A stretch of 64,000 nucleotides of DNA from NCBI GenBank assembly GCA_028873815.1, contig JAPPNN010000080.1, forward strand, positions 1 through 64,000, in the 5' to 3' direction. The position numbers and the translations under genes are program-made. How positions within the stretch are numbered: the stretch's first letter is position 1; each line of letters starts with the position of its first letter. This document shows, in pieces, positions 38,346 through 46,370 of the stretch. The notes under the pieces were generated by a model, which had not been told where the DNA came from, searched no databases, and saw only the letters and a program-made list of their open reading frames with translations. Source of the stretch: Gemmatimonadota bacterium (GTDB taxonomy: Bacteria > Gemmatimonadota > Gemmatimonadetes > Longimicrobiales > Gaopeijiaceae).

Positions 38346-39632
38346 TCAGGACCTGGCCGGAGCGCCAGTCACCCGAATGTCGAAGTGCTCGAGCCCTCGC
38401 AGGACGATACTCGGCCGGTACCTTGGCGGCCGCGTGCCGAAGCCGATTCGGTCGAAGCGATCCAGCAGCACCTCCAGCGCGATCCGTCCCTCAAGCCGGG
38501 CAAGCGGGGCGCCCAGGCAGTGATGGATACCCCGCCCGAACGAGATGTTCCCCGCGTCAGACCGTGTGATGTCAAGCTCATCGGGTCGCTCGAAGCGCTC
38601 CGGGTCGCGATTGGCGGCCCCGATTGCCGGGGCGATCATGGTCCACGCCCGCACGAATCGGCCGCCGATTTCCAGGTCGCGGCTGGCAAAGCGCATGTCC
38701 AGCTGCACCGGCGAATCGTAGCGCAGCAGCTCTTCGACGGCCGAAGGCATAAGTTCCGGGCGCTCCCGCAGCAAGGCCAGCTGGTCGGGATTGCGCAGGA
38801 GTGCCCTCAGACCGTTGCCGATCAGGTTGGTGGTGGTCTCGTTTCCGGCGATCAGTAGCAGGCGAAGCATCACGGTCATCTCGTCGAGTGTGAGCTTGTC
38901 GCCCTGCTCTTCGGCTTCCACCAGCCGTGAAATGAGATCGTCGCGAGGATCGCGGCGGCGCTGCTCGATGATCCCACTGTGGTAATCGGCCAACTGCCGT
39001 TCGTTCTGGTGCACCAGCTCCTCTTCTTCCGGCGTAAGAAGGGGTTCCAGCGCACGGGCCAGGTGGCCGGACCACACCTTGAACCGGTCAAGATCCCTCT
39101 CGGGCACACCGATCATTCCCGCGATCACCAGCGTTGGCAGCGGCCCCGCGTAGGCCGTCATGAGGTCGAATTCGTCACTGCCCTCGACTTCGTCCAGAAG
39201 AGCATGAGCGGTGGCTCGGATGTGGTCCTCCATCTTCGCGACCGAGCGGGGCGTGAACGCCCTGTTCACGAGCCCCCGCAGACGCGTGTGGTCCGGCGGG
39301 TCCAGCACGAGCATGCTGGGCTTCAGCTTCTTGCGGGTGGCCAGCGAGCCGCGTGACGAACGCGCCTTGTGCAAGTCGTTGGAAAAGTGCCGGTGATCCC
39401 GGAGAATGCGGTCGACATCCGCGTAGCGGGTTACCACGACCTGTTCGAGGAGGATGCTGTAGTGGACCGGGTCCCGCTCACGGAGCTTGCGATAGACCGG
39501 ATAGGGGTTCGCGACGAAGTCCCTGGCGAGCGGCCACCAGGCCACGCCGCTTCGCAACCGCTCTTCGGCCAGCCGCGCGCGAATGTACACCGACCTGGCC
39601 GTCGCTGTAATCGCCCTTTTCACCGTCATCAC
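38346..39632 (-). CDS. Cytochrome P450
   Basis: A 428-residue soluble bacterial P450. The I-helix is LIAGNETTTN (oxygen-activating A/G-x-E/D-T), the K-helix E-x-x-R is in EELLRYDSP, and the heme loop is ISFGRGIHHCLGAPLARLE with the axial Cys. Size and motifs fit CYP families that use ferredoxins; no ferredoxin or ferredoxin reductase gene is next to it. The substrate is not predictable. I give GTG 39632, which has GGAGG nine bases upstream; the adjacent ATG 39629 is equally possible. Confidence 0.92.
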   Translation of the reverse strand: MMTVKRAITATARSVYIRARLAEERLRSGVAWWPLARDFVANPYPVYRKLRERDPVHYSILLEQVVVTRYADVDRILRDHRHFSNDLHKARSSRGSLATRKKLKPSMLVLDPPDHTRLRGLVNRAFTPRSVAKMEDHIRATAHALLDEVEGSDEFDLMTAYAGPLPTLVIAGMIGVPERDLDRFKVWSGHLARALEPLLTPEEEELVHQNERQLADYHSGIIEQRRRDPRDDLISRLVEAEEQGDKLTLDEMTVMLRLLLIAGNETTTNLIGNGLRALLRNPDQLALLRERPELMPSAVEELLRYDSPVQLDMRFASRDLEIGGRFVRAWTMIAPAIGAANRDPERFERPDELDITRSDAGNISFGRGIHHCLGAPLARLEGRIALEVLLDRFDRIGFGTRPPRYRPSIVLRGLEHFDIRVTGAPARS

Positions 39633-39840
39633 GTTGACAGTCCTCCGCTACGTGATACGAGCGAGGCATGTCGGCATTTCGGCTCCCTGCGTCTCTTCCC
39701 GAATGCCCCGCCGGCTATCCAGAGAAGATACTACGCCCGGCAGGTCGGGGATGGCTGAGCGAGTTGACTAACCCCCTGGTCATGTCAACCGGAGTTTCCA
39801 TTCTGTAAACCGTAGTTGACAATGCGCTCCAACGCGCCCC

Positions 39841-40734
39841 CTACCCCACCCCATCCCCAATCCCCTCCAGCCGCCTCGCCACGTCCCGGCTCCGCAGGTT
39901 GCTCACGTACACCTTGTCGGCACCGATCGCCCGCAGCCCCCGGATCGTCCGCAGGCAGATCTTCTCGGCGGTGGCACCGGCCTCGAACTCCCGAGTGATT
40001 TCGCGCGCCGGCACGGGAAAGTACCGCCCCAGGTAGTCCAGCGTCCGTGGGTTCGCGCTGTGGTAATGGAAGACGCCGTAGACGACCGGCAGATCGACGC
40101 CGAGCCGCGCCAGCTCCGCCTGGAAGCGCTCCACACAATCCAGGGAGTGGTGCGACACGATCTGCGTCAGGACGAAGTCGGCGGTGAAGTCGGCGGCGGC
40201 GATGAAACGCGCCTGTTCGACAGGATCCCGATGCGGATTCGCCCAGCCGCCGAGCGGCAGGCCGGGCTGATCGGCGCGCAGGATGCGGCGGAGATCCTTC
40301 CCGTGCGGGACGCATCGCTCGGGGCCGACGGAATGATCGCCCCCGACCACCGCCACCGCCGCCACCCCCAGCCCCGAAGCCCTCCGCGCGAACATCCGGC
40401 AGTACTCGAGCGGATGCTTGCAGGTCAGAAACGGCACCACCGCACCGAGGTCCGCGCTCCCGCCAAGATTCGCGGCCAGGTGCCCCAGGCTCTCCTCTTC
40501 GTGGTCCCCGGCGGCATCGTCAGTGAGCAGAATGAACGTGTCCTGCCGCGCCAGGCGCTGGACCGCGTGGTGCATGTCGATCCAGACGCTCATGCTGCGC
40601 GTGGTGCCCATGCCGAGCCGGGGCGGCCGCAACTCGACCGCGAGCAGGGGCTCCGGCTGATTCAGGCGTTGCAGCAACGGGCTGGGTTCGCGGCCCGCCG
40701 GGGTCGCGGCGCGCGGCGGGGCGGGCGAGCTCAT
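39841..40734 (-). CDS. Methylenetetrahydrofolate reductase-like protein
   Basis: A 297-residue TIM-barrel protein of the MTHFR (MetF) type, close to E. coli MetF length. Visible strands are LLAVELRPPRLG, GAVVPFLTCKHPLEY, GVAAVAVVGGDHSVGPE, and FTADFVLTQIVSHHSLDCVE, plus the C-terminal GATAEKICLRTIRGLRAIGA. It would reduce 5,10-methylene-THF with FAD and NAD(P)H, feeding methionine synthesis. The classical N-terminal folate/FAD Glu lies in VELRPPR. Its start overlaps the M24 peptidase stop (ATGA), so it shares an operon with two peptidase genes. Confidence 0.7.
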   Translation of the reverse strand: MSSPAPPRAATPAGREPSPLLQRLNQPEPLLAVELRPPRLGMGTTRSMSVWIDMHHAVQRLARQDTFILLTDDAAGDHEEESLGHLAANLGGSADLGAVVPFLTCKHPLEYCRMFARRASGLGVAAVAVVGGDHSVGPERCVPHGKDLRRILRADQPGLPLGGWANPHRDPVEQARFIAAADFTADFVLTQIVSHHSLDCVERFQAELARLGVDLPVVYGVFHYHSANPRTLDYLGRYFPVPAREITREFEAGATAEKICLRTIRGLRAIGADKVYVSNLRSRDVARRLEGIGDGVG

Positions 40735-42146
40735 GACGCTGCCCCGATCAGCGGCGCCAACTCCTCGAGCTCGACCGGCAACTCGCCCGTCAGCACCTCG
40801 GCGCCGTCCTCGCCGATCAGCACGTCGTCCTCGATGCGTATGCCGGTCCCGTCCAGTTCGGGCACCCGGTTGCAGCTCCCGGGCGGGAAGTACAGCCCGG
40901 GCTCGACGGTGAAGACCATGCCGGGCTCCAGTTCGACAGGCCCGCTGGCGCCCCCACCGTCCGCGCCCGCGCGTCTTGCACCCCCACCGCCCCCGCTAAC
41001 GCCCGCGCCGCCCCCGCCCGCGCCGGCCCCGCCGGCATACCCCGCCCGCCAATACGCCCCCACATCATGCGTGTCCAGCCCCAGCCAATGCGATGTCTTG
41101 TGCGGGAAGAACACCCGGTGCGCCCCACCCTCAAGCACCTCATCCACGGTCCCCTCCACCACCCCCATCCCCACCAGCCCCCCCGCGATCACGCGGCTCG
41201 CCGCCTCGTGCACATCGTCCAGCGTCCCACCCGGCCGACACGCCGCCAGCGCCGCGCGGTGCGCCTCCCGCACGATCTCGTACGCGTCCCGCCGCGCCCC
41301 CTCCAGCCGCCCCCACGCGGGCACGGTGCGCGTGATGTCGGCGGCGTAGTAGTCGAACTCGGCGCCCGCGTCCATCAGCACCAGGTCGCCGCTCCCGATC
41401 CGGGCGCGGTTGGCCGTATAGTGCAGCGTGCACGCGTTCGCCCCCGCGCCGACGATCGTCGCGAAGGCCGGCCCGCCCGCGCCCCGCCTCCGGAACCCCG
41501 CCTCGAGCGCGGCCTCCACTTCCCACTCCCCCGCCCCGGGCCGCACGCGCCCCAGCGCCTCGCGAAACGCGGCCACCGAGATCCGCGCCGCCTCGCGCAG
41601 CCGCGCGACCTCGGCCGCGTCCTTCCGCACCCGCATCGCGTCCAGGACCGCCCCCGGATCGACCACCATGTACGCGCCCGCGCCCTTCCTCGCCCGCCGC
41701 GCCCGCCCGGCGCGCAGCGCCTCGCGCACCACGTCGTCGCACACCGCCGACGCGCCCAGGCGGTAGTGGATCCGGTCGCCGTCGGCCAGCAGCGCCGGTG
41801 CCCGCGAACGGAACTCCGTCATCGGGAAGACCGCGTCCGCGCCGAAGCGGGCCTTCACCTCTCCCGGGTCCAGACGGGGGCCCGTCCATCGCTCCCGTTC
41901 GCCGTCCCGCTCGGGCACGAAGAGCACGAAGCGGTCCTTTGCGGCGTGACCCCTCAGTACGGCGACGCTGCCCCCTTCCTCCCATCCCGTGACGTAGAGC
42001 ATCTCCGAGTCGGGGCGGTAGCGGTACTCCGAATCGCCGCTCTTGTACCTGACATCCGCAGCGGGCAACAGCATGGAACCGTCCGCCATGCGCGAGAGCG
42101 CGGTTGCGCGGCGCTCGGGGTATGGAAGTGGCGGAAGGCCGGTCAA
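40731..42146 (-). CDS. M24 Xaa-Pro aminopeptidase (PepP-like)
   Basis: An aminopeptidase of 471 residues read from TTG 42146, which overlaps the S9 peptidase stop as TTGA. The aminopeptidase-P N-terminal domain (PPLPYPERRATALSRMADGS) is followed by the pita-bread domain with metal ligands in LMDAGAEFDYYAADITRT (two Asp), SHWLGLDTHDVGAY (His), MVFTVEPGLY (Glu) and GIRIEDDVLI (Glu). Between the His motif and the VELEPGMV strand lies an unusual Gly-rich insertion of about 40 residues. It removes N-terminal residues before Pro. Longer upstream starts would overlap the S9 gene extensively. Confidence 0.85.
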   Translation of the reverse strand: MTGLPPLPYPERRATALSRMADGSMLLPAADVRYKSGDSEYRYRPDSEMLYVTGWEEGGSVAVLRGHAAKDRFVLFVPERDGERERWTGPRLDPGEVKARFGADAVFPMTEFRSRAPALLADGDRIHYRLGASAVCDDVVREALRAGRARRARKGAGAYMVVDPGAVLDAMRVRKDAAEVARLREAARISVAAFREALGRVRPGAGEWEVEAALEAGFRRRGAGGPAFATIVGAGANACTLHYTANRARIGSGDLVLMDAGAEFDYYAADITRTVPAWGRLEGARRDAYEIVREAHRAALAACRPGGTLDDVHEAASRVIAGGLVGMGVVEGTVDEVLEGGAHRVFFPHKTSHWLGLDTHDVGAYWRAGYAGGAGAGGGGAGVSGGGGGARRAGADGGGASGPVELEPGMVFTVEPGLYFPPGSCNRVPELDGTGIRIEDDVLIGEDGAEVLTGELPVELEELAPLIGAAS

Positions 42147-44353
42147 CGGCGTCCGGACTCCGCTCCGGCGCGTCTCAGGGGCGGATTCTGGATCAGGAAG
42201 TGCTCGAACCAGCTCCGAATGCGCTCCAGGCGATCCACCAGCAGCCACGGTTCACCGGTCCGCGAGAGGCCGTGCGACGACCTGGGGTAGCGGACCAGTT
42301 CCACGGGCACGCCGAGTTTCCTGAGCGACATGAACCACTGCTCGCCGTCGCCGATCGGGGTGCGGTAGTCCTGCTCGCTGTGGATGATCAGCGTCGGCGC
42401 GGTGACGTTCTCCACGTACGAGATCGGCGAGAGGCGGCGGTAGAGGTCGCGCTGCTCCCACGGCGGACCGTAGAACTCGTACTCGGTCAGGCCCTGCGCG
42501 TCGGAGGTGCCCCACCAGCTCTCCCAGTTGGTGATCGAACGCGAGGTGACGGCGGCTTGGAAGCGCTCGGTGGTCGCGGTAAGCCAGTTCGTCATGAACC
42601 CCCCGTAGCTTCCGCCCGACACGCCCAGCCGGTTGGCGTCGATCTCGGGGTATGCGGCGAGCGCGGTCTCGACTCCGGCCAGGTAGTCCTCGCGGTCGAC
42701 GATGCCCCACTCGCCGCGCGTCGCGTACTGGAAGTCGTGGCCGTAGCCGGACGATCCGCGCGGGTTGGTGTAGAGGACAAAGAACCCGGCGGCCGAGAGC
42801 ACGTGGAAGGTGGGAAAGAAGGTGTTCCCGTAGGCCGAATGCGGTCCTCCGTGGATCTTGAGCACCATGGGGAACGAGCCGCCCTCGCGGAAGTTGACGG
42901 GCCTGACCATCCAGCCCTGGACCACGGTGCCGTCCTCGGCCGTCCAGGTCAGCTCCTCGGCGGGCATGAGCGTCACGTCGGACAGCCAGCCGTCGTTGAA
43001 GCGTGTCACCTTCTGCTCGCTCGAGCCGTCTCCGGGGCCGACGTAGAGTTCGGTCGGCGTGACTGCGTCGGTCGCGGTGAAGGCCATGACGTTGCCCGCG
43101 TCGGAGAACGAGAAGGAGGACAGACGGCGGGCGCCGCGCGTGACCTGCTGGACGCGGCCAGCGGTTGGGGGTGCGGCCGCTGCGGCTGTCGCGGCGGTTG
43201 CGGCCGCAGGGGTCCGGAAGAGGTGGCTGTCACCCTCCACGCCGGCGGAGAAGAGGACGCTGGCACCGTCGGCGGACCACATGGGGGCACCGGGACGGAG
43301 ATCCCAATCGGCGGTCAGGTTGGCGGGCTCGCCGCGGAAGTGTCCGTCGGGGCCGATCTCGGCGACCAGCAGATCGGTCTGGCTGCCGCGGGCGGGGGTC
43401 GACAGAAACGCCATGCGGCGGCCGTCGGGCGAGATCGCCGGGGCGCTCTCGGTGCCGGGGTTGGTGGTGAGGCGCCGGACGGTGCCCACGCTCACGTCCA
43501 CGGCCCAGATGTCACCGGTGTTTTCGCTGTTGAGTTCGTCGTCCTGGCGTTCGTCGCCGGTGAAGAAGATGACCTGGCCGTCCTCCGACCAGACCGGGTC
43601 GCCCACGTCGAAGGAGACGCGCGTGAGTTGCGTGGGTGTGCCGCCATCCGCGTCGACCACCATGAGCTGCCGCTTCTCGCGCGTCAGGTAGTGCGGCTGG
43701 AAGTCGAGTCGGCCGTCGCGCTTGTAGCGGATCGAGGTGATGACGCGGCCGTCGAAGCGGGTGGCGTCCAGGGTGGTGGACACCGCATCCGGGGCGATCC
43801 AGCCCTCGCGGCCGGCGGCCTCGGCCTGCTCCTGGTCACCGGGGACGCCCGACTCGCCCGATTCGGGCTCGGGGGCCTTCACATAGGCGATCGACGCGCC
43901 GTCGGGGGACCAGACGGGCGGCCCCTCGACGCCCTCGATGTGGAAGGCCTCGCCGCCGGGGCCCCGGACCCGCACGAACCAGACCGGGTTGGGATCGTCT
44001 CCGCGCGAGGACGAGAAGGACAGGAGCGAGCCGTCGGGCGACCAGCGGGGGCCGCTTGATTCCTCGTTGGGGCTGGTGACGGCGAACGGCTCGCCGTCCG
44101 GGCGGCCGCCGGACAGCGGCTGGACCCAGATCTCGCGGTGGCGCCGGTTCTCGTCCTCGACGACCGTGGTGACGGTGAACGCCACGTGCGCCCCGTCGGG
44201 CGAGACCGCAACGTCGCCGACCACGGCCAGGCGGTAGTAGTCCTCGGGCATGTACCCGCGGATTTGTCCCGCCAGATCGTCGACCCCCCAGAGGGTGGCC
44301 GCGAGCACGGCGGCGAATGCGCTGAGGCCGGTACGACGGCTGTGAGGTGCCAT
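42143..44353 (-). CDS. S9-family serine peptidase (acylaminoacyl/dipeptidyl type)
   Basis: A 736-residue exported prolyl-oligopeptidase relative. A signal segment precedes a propeller (VAVSPDGAHVAFTV, SPDGRRMAFLST, MWSADGASVLFSAG) and a C-terminal hydrolase domain with nucleophile GVSGGSYGGFMTNW, Asp in HSEQDYRTPIG, and His in SSHGLSRTGEP. Start ATG 44353 has GGGAG six bases upstream. Together with the PepP and MTHFR-like genes it forms a three-gene operon; two exopeptidases acting on peptides suggest a peptide-scavenging function. Confidence 0.93.
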   Translation of the reverse strand: MAPHSRRTGLSAFAAVLAATLWGVDDLAGQIRGYMPEDYYRLAVVGDVAVSPDGAHVAFTVTTVVEDENRRHREIWVQPLSGGRPDGEPFAVTSPNEESSGPRWSPDGSLLSFSSSRGDDPNPVWFVRVRGPGGEAFHIEGVEGPPVWSPDGASIAYVKAPEPESGESGVPGDQEQAEAAGREGWIAPDAVSTTLDATRFDGRVITSIRYKRDGRLDFQPHYLTREKRQLMVVDADGGTPTQLTRVSFDVGDPVWSEDGQVIFFTGDERQDDELNSENTGDIWAVDVSVGTVRRLTTNPGTESAPAISPDGRRMAFLSTPARGSQTDLLVAEIGPDGHFRGEPANLTADWDLRPGAPMWSADGASVLFSAGVEGDSHLFRTPAAATAATAAAAAPPTAGRVQQVTRGARRLSSFSFSDAGNVMAFTATDAVTPTELYVGPGDGSSEQKVTRFNDGWLSDVTLMPAEELTWTAEDGTVVQGWMVRPVNFREGGSFPMVLKIHGGPHSAYGNTFFPTFHVLSAAGFFVLYTNPRGSSGYGHDFQYATRGEWGIVDREDYLAGVETALAAYPEIDANRLGVSGGSYGGFMTNWLTATTERFQAAVTSRSITNWESWWGTSDAQGLTEYEFYGPPWEQRDLYRRLSPISYVENVTAPTLIIHSEQDYRTPIGDGEQWFMSLRKLGVPVELVRYPRSSHGLSRTGEPWLLVDRLERIRSWFEHFLIQNPPLRRAGAESGRR

Positions 44354-44493
44354 TGCTGACTCCCATCCTGCTACGGAATGTTGGCAGGCCAAGGTAAGCC
44401 GCGACCGGGATTCGGCTCAAGGGCGGCCCGTGTCATGCCGACGCGCGTCCGGCGTATTACCTTGTAGCGAGTATCAACGCTGGAGAATGCCCC

Positions 44494-46311
44494 GTGCCGC
44501 GTCTGCTGTTTCCGATGGTCTGTCGCCTCGCCTTCGTCGTCCTGCTGTTCGGCAGCATCGTCGCGCCCGCCGCCGGGCAGGTGGTCCGCGGCCGGCTCGT
44601 CGACTCCGCCGATAACGCGGCCGTGGGCGGCGCGATGATCAGCCTGCTCGACCGCGAGGACAACCAGCTCTCCCGGGTGCTGACCCGCGACTCCGGACTG
44701 TTCGAGGTGAGTACGCCGATCCCGGGCAGATACCGGCTGAGGGCCGACCGGATCGGGTACGCGACCACCTGGTCGGACCATTTCGACCTCGCGGCGGGCG
44801 ATACGCTCACCATCAGGATGACTTCGGCGGTGGCGGCGGTCTCGCTCGCGGGCATCGAGGCGGAGGCCGACCGGCGGTGCCGGGTCCGTCCCGAGGAGGG
44901 CCTCGCGGTCACGCGGGTGTGGGACGAGGCCCGCAAGGCGCTGGACGCCGCGGCGTTTACGCAGGAGCGGGGGTACTACCGCTACGAAATGATGGGGATC
45001 ATCCGGGAATTGGGACCGGAGGGCCGCCAGGTGGTCTCCGAGGACCGGGATTTCGAGCGTGCGTACCGCCAATACCCGTTCATTTCCCTCCCGGCGGATA
45101 CGCTGATTGCGGAGGGGTTTGCGAAGATCACGCCCAACGAATCCGTGTACTGGGCCCCCGATGCGGGCGTGCTTCTCTCCGACCCGTTCCTCGACACCCA
45201 CTGCTTCCGTCTCAATACGGGTGGAAGGGAACCGGGGCTGGTCGGCCTGGAGTTCGAACCGGTCCCCGGCCGGAGAATTGAGGAGATTCGGGGAACGTTG
45301 TGGATCGATTCCGAAAACTCGGAGCTGAGGCGCCTCGACTACTACTACCAGAACCTTGACCTCCCGGCCGGGCTTCAGCGTGCCAACCCGGGGGGAACGG
45401 TAGAGTTCGAAGCGCTGCCCAACGGCACCTGGATCGTGAGTTCGTGGAGGATCCGCATGCCCCGCGGCAAGGTCGAGGTCAGTCCCTTCGACGGCAGGGT
45501 CGTGACCGTGCTCGAGGGGGTCACCGAGCAGGGCGGCGATGTCCTCAAGGTCCACGGCAGCGAAGGGACGGTGATGGAGGCGGACCTGGGCGGACGCATC
45601 GCGGGCGTGGTGTTCGACAGCCTGCGCGCCGGACTCCCCGGCGCCGTCGTTTTCATCGAGGGTACGGCGATCGAGACCACGACCGATCGCGAGGGCCGCT
45701 TCGAATTCACCCGACTGGAGCCCGGCATCTACTCGGTCAACTTCACCCACCGCTACTTCTCGCGGTTCTCCTATTTGCCCGAGCCCTGGGACGTGGAGGT
45801 GGTCGACGGCGCGGAGACGCCCGCACAGGTGAACTTCGCGGCCCCGCGGGTCGGCCGGGTTCTGGACCGGCTCTGTGACGACGTCGAAGCGCCGGGCGAA
45901 ATGGTCACCATGGCCGGCGGACGCGTGCTGCGAAGCCACGCCATCCTGGTCGGCCGCGTGACGAACGACGCCGGCGATCCCGTCGCCGGTGCGACGGTGC
46001 GCGTCCTGTTCCGGGAATACGACATCTCCGTGTTCCAGGGAGAGGCCTCCGTCGACCGGCGGTTGCGGGCGGGCCGGGCCGGAACGGCGGTCACGACCGA
46101 CGCCCGGGGATACTACCGTGCGTGCTGGGTTCCCGTGGATACCAGCCTTCGCGTAGCGGTCCTCGACCCCGGCGAGCAGCTCAACCCCGACGTGCTGGAA
46201 GTCGCCTATTCGCCGTCCGAATACGTGGCCTCGAGGGAAGAAGAGGTCATGATTCCCGCCGCGGAACGCTACGCCACCCTCAACTTGCGGGTTGAATCGA
46301 AGCAGCCCTGA
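44494..46311 (+). CDS. Exported protein with carboxypeptidase-regulatory-like domains
   Basis: A 605-residue protein. After a signal peptide (LAFVVLLFGSIVAPAAG) an N-terminal carboxypeptidase-D regulatory-like fold begins at VVRGRLVDSADNAAVGGAMI. Further such folds lie around 370-430 (GAVVFIEGTAIETTTDREGR) and 488-560 (ILVGRVTNDAGDPVAGATVR). A central region of unknown fold (residues 110-360) holds EIRGTLWIDSENSELRRLDY. This layout recalls TonB-linked outer-membrane proteins that lack the barrel. It lies upstream of the TonB receptor on the same strand with 59 bases between. GTG 44494 follows TGGAGA. Confidence 0.68.
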   Translation: MPRLLFPMVCRLAFVVLLFGSIVAPAAGQVVRGRLVDSADNAAVGGAMISLLDREDNQLSRVLTRDSGLFEVSTPIPGRYRLRADRIGYATTWSDHFDLAAGDTLTIRMTSAVAAVSLAGIEAEADRRCRVRPEEGLAVTRVWDEARKALDAAAFTQERGYYRYEMMGIIRELGPEGRQVVSEDRDFERAYRQYPFISLPADTLIAEGFAKITPNESVYWAPDAGVLLSDPFLDTHCFRLNTGGREPGLVGLEFEPVPGRRIEEIRGTLWIDSENSELRRLDYYYQNLDLPAGLQRANPGGTVEFEALPNGTWIVSSWRIRMPRGKVEVSPFDGRVVTVLEGVTEQGGDVLKVHGSEGTVMEADLGGRIAGVVFDSLRAGLPGAVVFIEGTAIETTTDREGRFEFTRLEPGIYSVNFTHRYFSRFSYLPEPWDVEVVDGAETPAQVNFAAPRVGRVLDRLCDDVEAPGEMVTMAGGRVLRSHAILVGRVTNDAGDPVAGATVRVLFREYDISVFQGEASVDRRLRAGRAGTAVTTDARGYYRACWVPVDTSLRVAVLDPGEQLNPDVLEVAYSPSEYVASREEEVMIPAAERYATLNLRVESKQP

Positions 46312-46370
46312 CCGGTAGCTTGCCCGCGAAGTCTTCCGACTCCCCTGACGAACGGTCGACCAGCGTGACC

